DNA of 64,000 nucleotides from Methanoculleus formosensis (GTDB taxonomy: Archaea > Halobacteriota > Methanomicrobia > Methanomicrobiales > Methanoculleaceae). The stretch spans positions 528,093 to 592,092 of the forward strand of contig NZ_VHLL01000002.1 of NCBI RefSeq assembly GCF_025384765.1. Reading direction: 5' to 3'. Under the pieces are notes generated by a model. It searched no databases. It was not told the DNA's origin and saw only the letters and a program-made list of their open reading frames with translations. The translations under genes and the position numbers were made by a program. Below are positions 53,483-61,172 of the stretch, one piece after another. Each line of letters starts with the position of its first letter. Position 1 is the first letter of the stretch.

Positions 53483-53776
53483 ATGGACTTCGAAATTACC
53501 CGTGATGTGAGGAACGAGTTGTTGAAGAGGAGAGAACTCACGTTCACTCTTACCTTCGACGGACCGACGCCTTCGCGGAAGAGCATTCAGGAGAAGCTCG
53601 CCGCACTGCAGAACAAGAATGAGAACCTCATCGTGCTCGACCTGGAAAGAACCCGGTTCGGGAAGATGGAACTCTTCGGCCGTGCCCGGATCTACGACGA
53701 CGAGGAGACCAAGACCTCGACCGAGCGGGAGTACCTGCTCAAGCGCGGCGAGCCGAAGGCTGAGAGCGAGGCGTAA
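53483..53776 (+). CDS. rps24e: Ribosomal protein eS24
   Basis: 97 residues: MDFEITRDVRNELLKRRELTF is the family N-terminus, followed by PSRKSIQEKLAAL and the C-terminal YLLKRGE. A small-subunit protein. The longer open frame starting at 53267 is non-coding upstream sequence; the ATG at 53483 fits both family length and TATA position. rps27ae starts 2 nt after the stop. Confidence 0.96.
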   Translation: MDFEITRDVRNELLKRRELTFTLTFDGPTPSRKSIQEKLAALQNKNENLIVLDLERTRFGKMELFGRARIYDDEETKTSTEREYLLKRGEPKAESEA

Positions 53777-53778
53777 GC

Positions 53779-53958
53779 ATGGCAGCCAAGAAGCAGGCTT
53801 CGGTCAAGGTCAAGAGACACGAGTGCTACGAAGTCAAGGGCGATGCGGTGGTCCTGCAGAAGCGGCACTGCCCCCGGTGCGGTCCCGGCGTTCTGATGGC
53901 CGCGCACAAGGATCGGGCGGCCTGCGGCAAGTGCGGCTACACCGAGTTCCTGAAGTAG
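53779..53958 (+). CDS. rps27ae: Ribosomal protein eS27 (S27ae-type)
   Basis: 59 residues with a zinc ribbon: CPRCGPGVLM and CGKCGYTEF, preceded by RHECYEVKGDAVVLQKRHC. A small-subunit protein, in eukaryotes fused to ubiquitin. It directly follows rps24e. A GC-rich hairpin and T-run (53979-54013) ends this transcript before the Kae1-Bud32 gene. Confidence 0.96.
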   Translation: MAAKKQASVKVKRHECYEVKGDAVVLQKRHCPRCGPGVLMAAHKDRAACGKCGYTEFLK

Positions 53959-53978
53959 GTCCTCACCTGGATACACAA

Positions 53979-54013
53979 TACGGACGCGGCATCGGCCGCG
54001 GCCGGCCTTTTTC
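53979..54013 (+). terminator. GC hairpin and T-run terminator
   Basis: GGCCGCGGCC (within the palindromic GCATCGGCCGCGGCCGG stretch) followed by CCTTTTTCCC after rps27ae. Confidence 0.4.
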
Positions 54014-54037
54014 CCGTAACGGAACGATACCTGTTTT

Positions 54038-55612
54038 ATGACCCACGACGACGGCCTGGTGCTGGGGCTTGAAGGAACCGCGTGGAACCTCAGTGCCGCT
54101 CTCTTCGGCGACGACCTGGTCGCCCTCCATTCGGCGCCCTACGTCCCCCCAAAGGGCGGGATCCACCCGAGGGAGGCCGCGCAGCACCACGCTTCGGCGA
54201 TGAAGGAGGTCGTCTCCCGGGTGCTCGCGGAACCGGAGCGGATCCGGGCGATCGCCTTCTCCCAGGGACCCGGCCTCGGGCCGTCGCTGCGGACAGTGGC
54301 GACCGCCGCACGCGCCCTCTCGATCGCCCTCGGCGTCCCGCTCGTCGGCGTCAACCACTGCGTGGCGCACGTCGAGATCGGGAGATGGGCGACGGGATTT
54401 GACGACCCGATCGTCCTGTATGCGAGCGGCGCGAACACGCAGGTGCTCGGTTACCTGAACGGCCGTTACCGGATATTCGGGGAGACGCTGGATATCGGGC
54501 TCGGGAACGGGCTCGACAAGTTCGCCCGGAGCCACGACCTCCCGCACCCGGGTGGGCCTGCCATCGAGCGGCTTGCGCAGGAAGGGGACTACATCGAGCT
54601 TCCCTACACGGTGAAGGGGATGGATCTCGCCTTCTCCGGGCTCGTCAGCGCCGCCCAGGAGAGCGGCGCGCCGCTCGAGGACGTCTGCTTCGGCCTGCAG
54701 GAGACGGCGTTCGCAATGTGCGTCGAGGTGACGGAGCGCGCGCTCGCCCACGCAGGCAAGAACGAGGTGCTGCTGGTCGGCGGGGTCGGTGCGAACGGGC
54801 GGCTGCAGGAGATGCTCAGGGTGATGTGCGAGGAGCGGGGAGCGGCGTTTGCCGTCCCGAAACGGACGTATCTCGGCGACAACGGCGCGATGATCGCTTA
54901 TACAGGGAAGATCATGCTGGAGCACGGCGTGACGCTCCCCCTTGAGGAGTCGCAGATTCGCCCCGGGTACCGCGCGGACGAGGTGGAGGTCGCCTGGCGG
55001 ACGGAGCCCGGCGAGATCTTCACCGCAGCGCCGCACGAGGGCGGCGTCGCCCGGGGCGCGGAGGCGGTCGTGGAGATCGGCGACGCGGATGTGATCAAGT
55101 GCCGGCCGAGCAAACGCTACCGCTACCCGGCCCTCGACCGGCGGCTGATCGCGGAACGGACCCGGGCGGAGGCGCGCCTGATCGCGACGGCGCGGCGGGC
55201 GGGCGTCCCGACCCCGGTGATCCGGGATATCACTGCCGACACGATCGTGATGGAGCGAGTCAGGGGCGATCTGCTGAAGTACGTCACCGCCCCGGAGACA
55301 ATCCGGCTCGCGGGCGAGGCGGTCGGGAGGCTGCACGGGGCGGGGATCGTCCACGGCGACCTGACGACGAGCAACATGATCGTCCGCGACGGCCAGTGCG
55401 TCCTGATCGACTTTGGGCTCGCGTCGACGTCGCCCGAGGTCGAGAGCCGCGGGGTCGATCTCCACGTCTTCTTCCAGACGCTCGAGAGCACGACGGAGAA
55501 CTTCGGGGAGTTGAAGGAGGCGTTCGTGGAGGGATACGCGGCCGTCTTTTCGGAGGCGGACGAAGTTCTCGCCCGGGAGCACGAGGTGGAACTCAGGGGG
55601 CGGTACCTATGA
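54038..55612 (+). CDS. KEOPS Kae1-Bud32 fusion protein
   Basis: 524 residues. The N-terminal Kae1 domain (about 1-325) has metal His residues in NHCVAHVE (107, 111) and YLGDNGAM. The C-terminal Bud32 kinase-like domain (about 335-524) has HGDLTTSNM (about 439) and DFGLAS. The KEOPS complex makes the t6A modification on ANN-decoding tRNAs; a fused Kae1-Bud32 is known in several methanogens. It begins after a terminator and overlaps the XTP pyrophosphatase gene by 4 nt. Confidence 0.96.
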   Translation: MTHDDGLVLGLEGTAWNLSAALFGDDLVALHSAPYVPPKGGIHPREAAQHHASAMKEVVSRVLAEPERIRAIAFSQGPGLGPSLRTVATAARALSIALGVPLVGVNHCVAHVEIGRWATGFDDPIVLYASGANTQVLGYLNGRYRIFGETLDIGLGNGLDKFARSHDLPHPGGPAIERLAQEGDYIELPYTVKGMDLAFSGLVSAAQESGAPLEDVCFGLQETAFAMCVEVTERALAHAGKNEVLLVGGVGANGRLQEMLRVMCEERGAAFAVPKRTYLGDNGAMIAYTGKIMLEHGVTLPLEESQIRPGYRADEVEVAWRTEPGEIFTAAPHEGGVARGAEAVVEIGDADVIKCRPSKRYRYPALDRRLIAERTRAEARLIATARRAGVPTPVIRDITADTIVMERVRGDLLKYVTAPETIRLAGEAVGRLHGAGIVHGDLTTSNMIVRDGQCVLIDFGLASTSPEVESRGVDLHVFFQTLESTTENFGELKEAFVEGYAAVFSEADEVLAREHEVELRGRYL

Positions 55613-56187
55613 AGGTCGCGGTGGTGACGAGCAACCAAAACAAGGCCCGGGAGGTGGCGGCCTATTTCGCAGGGACGCTCACGGTCGAGCACGTCGCACT
55701 GGAGTGCCCGGAGTTCCGCCACGCCGACGTGGGGGAGATCGCCCGGGGGAAGGCGGAGTTCGCCTACCGTGCGCTCTCCCGGCCGCTGATCGTCGACGAC
55801 ACCGGCCTCTTCGTCGATGCGCTCGGGGGATTCCCGGGGCCCTACGCCGCCTATGTCCACGACACCATCGGCAACGCCGGGGTCCTGAAACTCATGGAAG
55901 GCGTGGAGGACCGGGGCGCCCGGTTCGAGACGGCGATCGCGTTCGCGCGCGAGGACGGCATCAGGATCTTCCGGGGGGTCCTCCCGGGGACGATCGTCGC
56001 CCCCCGGGGGGAGGAAGGGTTCGGCTACGACCCGATCTTCGAGCACGGCGGCCGGACGCTCGCCGAGATCCCGTTATCCGAGAAGAGCCGGATCTCTCAC
56101 CGGGCACGGGCGCTCGAAGCGTTCCGCGACTGGGTGGAGCGGGGGGCCGAAGGCGACAGAACTGTTAATACGAGCAAGAACGAATAG
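55609..56187 (+). CDS. XTP/dITP diphosphatase (RdgB/HAM1)
   Basis: 192 residues. SNQNKAREV, VDDTGLFVDALGGFPGPYAAYV and GFGYDPIF are the family blocks, and the C-terminal block [16 protein letters not shown] is also present. It removes non-canonical purine nucleotides (XTP, ITP, dITP). Start ATG overlaps the Kae1-Bud32 stop. The short C-terminal tail after ERGAEGD is divergent. Confidence 0.96.
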   Translation: MKVAVVTSNQNKAREVAAYFAGTLTVEHVALECPEFRHADVGEIARGKAEFAYRALSRPLIVDDTGLFVDALGGFPGPYAAYVHDTIGNAGVLKLMEGVEDRGARFETAIAFAREDGIRIFRGVLPGTIVAPRGEEGFGYDPIFEHGGRTLAEIPLSEKSRISHRARALEAFRDWVERGAEGDRTVNTSKNE

Positions 56188-56214
56188 TACCAAACTGACA
56201 AGTGGTGTTTTTAT

Positions 56215-56361
56215 ATGGCGAGATTTCCCGAAGCTGAAGCACGTCTGCTCAACGTAAAGATCTGTATGAAATGCAACGCCCGGAACGCAATCCGCGCGAC
56301 CAGCTGCCGCAAGTGCGGCTCGGACGAACTCCGGCCCAAGTCCAAGGAACGGAAGGCGTAA
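56215..56361 (+). CDS. rpl40e: Ribosomal protein eL40
   Basis: 48 residues with CMKCNARN and CRKCG zinc-binding pairs and KSKERKA at the end. Too short to be in long-frame tracks. A large-subunit protein. It follows the XTP pyrophosphatase gene by 27 nt; a GTTTTTATATGG stretch covers the start, and TTAATACG (56165) is the more useful TATA candidate. Confidence 0.95.
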   Translation: MARFPEAEARLLNVKICMKCNARNAIRATSCRKCGSDELRPKSKERKA

Positions 56362-56385
56362 CGTCGTTCGTCCGGCCCCGGCATA

Positions 56386-56396
56386 CTCTTTTTTAC
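56386..56396. terminator. Poly-T terminator of rpl40e
   Basis: CTCTTTTTTAC between the convergent rpl40e and DUF1917 genes. Confidence 0.45.
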
Positions 56397-56414
56397 CAGT
56401 GAGCGCCCGGTCCC

Positions 56415-57065
56415 TCAGGCGCTGTAATAGGTGACTTTTCTGCCTTCTTCGCTGTATTCGCCCCGATAAGTCTCGATGTTACGCTTGTAGCCGATCCGCT
56501 CCGTAAACCCGAGTTCACGGAGCCGTTCGCGGACGCGCATGACATCCGCTTCGTCTGCCCAGTCCCGGGTGTAGACGTAGATGACCGACCGCTCGTCGCG
56601 CGAGTCCGGGTTCGGCTTCGCCGTGCTGACCTTCGCGGATATCCCGAGCGTTCCACTCACCGTCTCGTCCCGGATCTTCCGCCACGCCTCGTCCACCCCT
56701 TCGGGAGGGGCGAATATGAGCCATTTCCCCACCTGGTCGTCGTCGAGGCCCCGCTCCGAAGGCCCGGGGGCGTCCTGGACGATCCAGTACATCCGGGTCG
56801 TCTTCGAGGGGAGGACGCCTTCACCCTCCCTGAGGGGTGCGTAAATGGCATCGATCCCGCCGAACCGCCGGAGGAGCGCATCGGCAAGGTCCGGGTAGTC
56901 GTCCCGGAACCTCCCGAAGATCTCGCGGACGTCGGCCTCGAGATCGGTTCCCTGCTCGACGAGTTCAAACAGATACGGGCCGCGGAGACGGAGTTCGCGG
57001 TTGAGGTAGATCTCAAAGAGCCCGTACGCGACCTCGGCCAGGGATCCCGGATCGATCTCTTCCAT
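56415..57065 (-). CDS. DUF1917 (Bles03-like) putative phosphothreonine-lyase-fold protein
   Basis: 216 residues from ATG at 57065. Tyr- and Trp-rich blocks such as RMYWIVQDAP, GKWLIFAPPEGVDEAWRKIRDETVSGTLGISAKVSTAKPNP and VIYVYTRDWADEADVMRVRERLRELGF match the DUF1917/Bles03 family, whose members share a fold with phosphothreonine lyases; activity in archaea is unknown. The N-terminal 65 residues are an additional helical extension. Downstream on this strand it meets the rpl40e terminator. Confidence 0.85.
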   Translation of the reverse strand: MEEIDPGSLAEVAYGLFEIYLNRELRLRGPYLFELVEQGTDLEADVREIFGRFRDDYPDLADALLRRFGGIDAIYAPLREGEGVLPSKTTRMYWIVQDAPGPSERGLDDDQVGKWLIFAPPEGVDEAWRKIRDETVSGTLGISAKVSTAKPNPDSRDERSVIYVYTRDWADEADVMRVRERLRELGFTERIGYKRNIETYRGEYSEEGRKVTYYSA

Positions 57066-57108
57066 ACCTAATGGTAACCGCCGGGAGAGTGAAAAGAGTT
57101 TTGAAGTG

Positions 57109-57213
57109 TTACCGGCCGAGCCTTTCTGCAACCAGCCCGGCGGCCTGTTCCCCGGAGAGAAGCATCCCGCCGAAGATCGGTCCCATGCGGCATTCCCCGG
57201 CGCCGACGCGTAC
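57109..57213 (-). pseudogene. Remnant of THI4/ribulose-1,5-bisphosphate synthase family gene (3' end)
   Basis: On the minus strand the last about 34 codons read RVGAGECRMGPIFGGMLLSGEQAAGLVAERLGR-stop (split here: RMGPIFGGMLLSG then EQAAGLVAERLGR), the strict C-terminus of archaeal THI4-type enzymes. A stop codon (TGA) at 57214-57216 lies directly before this frame and no larger reading frame continues it, so only the tail survives. Its partner enzyme domain must be elsewhere or lost. It sits between DUF1917 and htpX. Confidence 0.8.
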
Positions 57214-57302
57214 TCAGGACGCACCGGATCGCGGTTCAGGCGGAAGCAACCGGGAAGAGTGGCAGAGACCTTAAGAGTAATCCGGTCAGATATATATCCG
57301 TC

Positions 57303-58193
57303 ATGAAATGGACGCGCGACCTCGGTCTCACTATGAGGATGTTTTTCACGTCGTTTCTGCTCCTCATAGTCTACCTGATCTTCCTGGGTGCGCTTTACGC
57401 CCTGGGATTCCCCTTCGAGTTCCTCCTCCTGGTTGCCGCCGGGATGGCGTTCCTCCAGTACTTCTTCTCCGATAAGCTCGTGCTCTGGAGCACCAGCACC
57501 CGGATTGTGGAAGAGGACGAGTACCCGGAACTGCACCGGATGGTCGAGAGCCTCGCTACGAGGGCAGGCCTCCCGAAACCAAGGATAGGGATCATGGCGT
57601 CCCCGGTGCCGAACGCGTTCGCGACCGGGAGGAACCCGAAGAACGCCGTGGTGGCGGTCACCGACTCGATCATGCGGACGCTCAACCGCGAGGAACTGGA
57701 AGCGGTGCTCGCCCACGAGATAGCGCACGTGAAGAACCGGGATATGCTGACGCTGACGATGGCGAGTTTCCTCTCGATGCTCGCCTTCCTGATCATGCGC
57801 AACTGGTTCTTCATGGGGCTCTTCGGCGGCGGCGGCAACCGCGACAACAACATGGGCGCGCTGATCCTGGTCTACGTCGTCTCGATCCTCGTCTGGGTCG
57901 TGAGCACGCTCCTCACCCGGGCGCTCTCCCGCTACCGGGAGTTCGCCGCGGACCGGGGCAGCAGTGAACTGACGGACAACCCCCGGGCACTGATATCGGC
58001 GCTCCAGAAGATCAGCGGGCGGATGGACTACGTCCCCGCCGAGAAGAAACAGGAAGTGGAGGGCGCGAACGCGTTCTTCATCATCCCGGCCATCTCCGGG
58101 AAGTCCTTGATGGATCTCTTCTCCACGCACCCGTCGCTGGAGAAGCGGGTGGCGGCCCTCGAGGAGCTGGAAGCGCAGCGGCGCGGGTACTAA
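57303..58193 (+). CDS. htpX: Zinc metalloprotease HtpX
   Basis: 296 residues. N-terminal MKWTRDLGLTMRMFFTSF and two membrane helices (about 11-32 and 35-55) precede HEIAH (138-142); two further helices (about 150-170, 185-205) and the third zinc ligand in REFAADRGS follow. It cleaves damaged membrane proteins. The family N-terminus supports ATG 57303, although a TATATAT (57291-57297) sits almost on it; transcription probably starts upstream. Confidence 0.95.
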   Translation: MKWTRDLGLTMRMFFTSFLLLIVYLIFLGALYALGFPFEFLLLVAAGMAFLQYFFSDKLVLWSTSTRIVEEDEYPELHRMVESLATRAGLPKPRIGIMASPVPNAFATGRNPKNAVVAVTDSIMRTLNREELEAVLAHEIAHVKNRDMLTLTMASFLSMLAFLIMRNWFFMGLFGGGGNRDNNMGALILVYVVSILVWVVSTLLTRALSRYREFAADRGSSELTDNPRALISALQKISGRMDYVPAEKKQEVEGANAFFIIPAISGKSLMDLFSTHPSLEKRVAALEELEAQRRGY

Positions 58194-58217
58194 CCCGCTC
58201 CGGCCCCCCACCACCCA

Positions 58218-58229
58218 ATATTTAATATT
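58218..58229 (+). promoter_or_regulatory. TATA box of the tRNA pair
   Basis: ATATTTAATATT about 43 nt before the tRNA-Gly start, a good archaeal TATA region. Confidence 0.55.
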
Positions 58230-58265
58230 CAGCACGGTCAATCTATGTAGGCATACCGTGCATTC

Positions 58266-58336
58266 GCATCGATGGTCTAGTGGTATGACTTTGGCCTTCC
58301 AAGCCAATAGCCCGGGTTCAATTCCCGGTCGATGCA
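58266..58336 (+). tRNA. tRNA-Gly (TCC anticodon)
   Basis: 71 nt. Acceptor arms GCATCGA and TCGATGC pair with A as discriminator. The anticodon stem TTGGC/GCCAA encloses CTTCCAA, so the anticodon is TCC. TTC in GGTTCAATTCC marks the T loop. No CCA end is encoded. It is separated from the next tRNA by only 2 nt, so the two are processed from one precursor. Confidence 0.96.
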
Positions 58337-58338
58337 TG

Positions 58339-58412
58339 GGGCTCGTGGTCTAGCTGGTTATGACGTCGCCTTCACACGGCGGAGGTCTCGAGTTCGAATC
58401 TCGACGAGCCCA
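58339..58412 (+). tRNA. tRNA-Val (CAC anticodon)
   Basis: 74 nt. Acceptor arms GGGCTCG and CGAGCCC pair with A as discriminator; the anticodon loop TTCACAC gives anticodon CAC, and GAGTTCGAATCTC forms the T arm. No CCA encoded. Everything to its right has low GC and fragmentary coding content, so the pair may mark an island boundary. Confidence 0.95.
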
Positions 58413-58424
58413 TCAGAATCACCG

Positions 58425-58604
58425 TCCTTTTTAGGTCTTGACTCGATTTACCGCCATTCTCCCCGATAACTCTGACTATCCCATCCATCTTCGATTCTAA
58501 GCGATTAACGCGAGTTTCGAGATCTTTTTTGCTATCAAGTAACCTTCATCCAGAGCGTTGCCGGGTGGTGAAATCAGGGGGGCTGATAAACAATAATACC
58601 GCAT
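58425..58604 (-). pseudogene. Possible decayed coiled-coil gene with frameshift
   Basis: On the minus strand, ATG at 58604 reads MRYYCLSAPLISPPG, then NALDEGYLIAKK; at a run of six T (58525-58530) the frame breaks, and the next frame continues DLETRVNRLESKMDG, then IVRVIGENGGK, a plausible coiled coil. A one-base slip in the homopolymer would join both. It runs out into the tRNA-Val gene. Tentative; both parts are short. Confidence 0.35.
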
Positions 58605-58645
58605 GGAATTCTGCTATGCTCAAGCCTTTTCACGTATACGACAGC

Positions 58646-59479
58646 TCATGGTTTTAATTCAGGTTTTAACTCAATTCCGGGACAAAATGTCAAATAATAT
58701 CCGGTCGTTACAAGCAGGGTGTCTATAATGATTCTGGACAACACGTCGATTAAATAGCCGGAAAACAGTAAGGGCATAAAAAGAAGGAACGTAGCCCAGT
58801 TAACTCCAAAAATCAGGAACCCGAATTTCGCTGCTCTACGTTCCAGGGACAACGTATCTCCGATATTCCCCAGCAAAATACATACTACCCCAATACAGGC
58901 ACCCATAAGGAGCGTCCAGAAAAATGTATAAACCAAGCTTGTCTGGTACCCCGATTGGATCACTCCCGTGACATATGCAGCGTATCGTCCAATTAAGAAT
59001 ATCCCTGTGAATATGGATATGGCCGCCATCTTCTGTCGAAGAGTAAACGGCTTTACCGCAGCATTCTCTCCTTTTTCAGCATTTATCAGACTCAATAGAA
59101 TCGCCATTAAAATGACAGGTACCGCATCACTGAGGCCGACCACAAACTCGTTGATGATCGGATTGCCAAAGAGGGACACCCCCTCCAGCATGGCAAAAAG
59201 CCAGATCAGCGCTATTGCAGACCCGTACCGCACCCCTTTTTTTACTCCCTCTCCAGGAACCACATCTCTGATGCGGCAATAAACACAAGCAGCACCGGAA
59301 AAAGAGAGTAGCGCCCAGAGAGAGACGGTAATCCCCGTCCCGAGCAACTCTGCCACCATGCTATAGCTCGGACTCTCAGGCATAGTACTGTATGCGTTTG
59401 TAACAAGATGAAGAACGATATCAAAGAGTATGCAAACCACGACAACGGCTACAATATTTACCCGTTTGCCTATTTTCAT
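58646..59479 (-). CDS. Polytopic membrane protein of unknown function
   Basis: 277 residues with seven to eight hydrophobic segments (for example IVAVVVVCILFDIVLHL, GSAIALIWLFAMLEGVSLF, VPVILMAILLSLINA, SLVYTFFWTLLMGACIGVVCILL, VLSRIIIDTLLVTTGYYL). Soluble loops are short. GC and codon use are clearly lower than in the core genes, consistent with horizontal acquisition. No family is recognised. It is the first gene of the right-hand island; upstream lies the broken transposon. Confidence 0.7.
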   Translation of the reverse strand: MKIGKRVNIVAVVVVCILFDIVLHLVTNAYSTMPESPSYSMVAELLGTGITVSLWALLSFSGAACVYCRIRDVVPGEGVKKGVRYGSAIALIWLFAMLEGVSLFGNPIINEFVVGLSDAVPVILMAILLSLINAEKGENAAVKPFTLRQKMAAISIFTGIFLIGRYAAYVTGVIQSGYQTSLVYTFFWTLLMGACIGVVCILLGNIGDTLSLERRAAKFGFLIFGVNWATFLLFMPLLFSGYLIDVLSRIIIDTLLVTTGYYLTFCPGIELKPELKP

Positions 59480-59579
59480 GCTATAGATACTCCCTTTCCA
59501 GGCCAGCTGCAGATGTTCAAAAGGCTGACAAGCGGCTAACGGATCAGTGATTTAAAGATCTGAGGAAGTAAATATGCCT

Positions 59580-60735
59580 TGCTAAGTTCCTCTGCTCAGA
59601 AAGGAAGACCCGGTTGCATGACGTCATAGATGAAGGAGAATACTGTATTGCATAACTCTGCTTCTTCGACCCAAACAGAAAAGATGCCGGACGTCCCGCC
59701 CGCCCCTTCATGCCACGACAAGAACGTTGGGGACACCCGTACCCCGATGATCGTGACTGGGGTATATATAATGAGCTCCAGGTCAAGCGCGGTGAGTTCT
59801 TTCTCTCGCTTGACTTCATCGACCAGTGGGATGACCAGCTCGCCCGGATGAACGCTGGCAAGCCCGGTCGACCATTTCAGTATCCAGACTCATTCATTGA
59901 GTGGATGGCCCGTATCCACGTCTTCCTGCAGATGCCCTACCGCCAGATGGAGGGATTTGTTCGGCGACTCGCGGCATTCATTCCTGGCCTCAAAGCAGCC
60001 GATTACACCACGCTCTTCCGCCGGATCCAGCGTCTCGATCTCTCGTTGCCGGTTGTTCCCGAACTCCTCGCCGAGGACGTCATCGTCGCCGCCGATAGCA
60101 CCGGGATCAAGGTCACGAATCGGGGGGAGTGGATGCGCGAGATGTGGCGAATCCGGCGTGGCTGGATCAAACTGCATATCATGATCGATGTCGAGACCAA
60201 CCAGGTTCTCGGTCTGGAGATCACCGATGAAGCGGTACCGGACGACCAGATGTTCATCCCCCTCCTCGACTAGGCCCAGCAGAACAGTGGGGAGGAGCAC
60301 CCCGGTGCACCGAGCACTCGCCGATGGTGCCTATGACCGCAATGAACTCTTCAACACGCTCGAACACCGGGGAATCGCCTCGGGCATCAAGACCCGGGTC
60401 GACGCTGCGACCCACTCGACCGGGTCACCCTATCGAGCCGAATGCGTCAGGGACCGGAACCGATGGGGCGGGTACCCCATGTGGTCGCGGGTAGTCACGT
60501 ACGGGATGCGGTGGAAGGTCGAAGGAGCCTTCTCTCGCATCAAACGGAGCTTTGGAAACCTGACTTCCCGCCCCGTTAAGCACATACTCCTAGAGCATCC
60601 AGGTTTGTGCGTTGTTTTTCAAGTTCTCCGTCGTGATAACCCCACATTCGTCAGCCGAGATATGCCTATCAATTAAGCACATGATGGGATGTAGATTTCG
60701 TGGTTACAGACGATTCAGGAGCTAAGAGGAATTTA
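59580..60735 (+). mobile_element. Degraded IS5-type insertion sequence (borders tentative)
   Basis: Contains the broken transposase frame (59710-60676). Candidate imperfect terminal repeats are TAAGTTCCTCTGCTC (starting 59583) and, inverted, TAAATTCCTCTTAGCTC (rc, 60717-60733). I see no clear target duplication. The borders are therefore uncertain. Confidence 0.55.
59710..60676 (+). pseudogene. IS5-family DDE transposase, disrupted
   Basis: The first part (59710-60273) reads an HTH-containing N-terminus, IYNELQVKRGEFFLSLDF, then DSTGIKV (first catalytic Asp) and DVETNQVLGLEITDEAVPDD, ending at an in-frame TAG (60271). The rest, in another frame, reads VHRALADGAYDRNELFNTL (second Asp) and WKVEGAFSRIKRSFGNL (the final Glu region) to 60676. 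Thus a stop and one frameshift near 60274-60310 split one gene; the TAG replaces a codon in ..LLDxAQQN. The element is not autonomously active unless suppressed. Confidence 0.9.
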
Positions 60736-60986
60736 TGGTAAATTCTATGCGCTTAATGCAATGGGAAGTCAGGTTGGAGAGGGAGTGCGAGCAACGTCCC
60801 GGAATGGGATGTTTCGCGAGTTACGGATAAAAGTGAACTGCTATAACAAGTTGATTGCCCTGGCGGCCTGACGGAGGTGAATGGCGGGAGGGCAACCACC
60901 GGGATAGTTATGCAACAAAGCAGTTTTTCGCATGGCATATATTTGCCATAACACATTCAAGTTGTGCTCTTTTGTCACCGTCCTAT
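60677..60986 (+). other. Spacer behind the IS element with a palindromic TATA motif
   Basis: No gene found. ATGGCA-TATATT-TGCCAT (60932-60949) is a perfect 6-bp inverted repeat around a TATA-like centre and could be an operator or promoter for the next frames. The region begins with the right-hand candidate terminal repeat of the IS element. Confidence 0.45.
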
Positions 60987-61127
60987 CTATCCACTACTTC
61001 TGCCATCTGCCCAAGCGTCAGTGCTGATCTCTAATCGAATTGTTCTAGAGTCATACACCGGCCCGTAGATCTCCAGATCGGTCGAGTCGAACGGCCCCGT
61101 AAGCAGGATGTGGATGAGTGCCCTCAC
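60987..61127 (-). CDS. Short frame or gene remnant, 46 aa
   Basis: On the minus strand, GTG at 61127 would give MRALIHILLTGPFDSTDL, then EIYGPVYDSRTIRLEI, STDAWADGRSSG. The amino-acid pattern is protein-like (an aliphatic stretch, then a strand), but no ribosome-binding site precedes it and it has no family. It may be the end of a truncated gene. Confidence 0.3.
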   Translation of the reverse strand: MRALIHILLTGPFDSTDLEIYGPVYDSRTIRLEISTDAWADGRSSG

Positions 61128-61172
61128 CTTGGAGGGGACTCAGAAATCCATCCCTGCGTTATTTACAGAAGT

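Noticed and set aside
58266..58412. Duplicate of a tRNA 3' end as attachment site within the island
   Set aside because: I could not find a second copy of the last 15 or more nucleotides of either tRNA between 58413 and 64000.
59572..60667. ATATGCCT direct repeats as target-site duplication
   Set aside because: The sequences inside them do not form matching inverted ends; an alternative pair of inverted repeats further out fits better.
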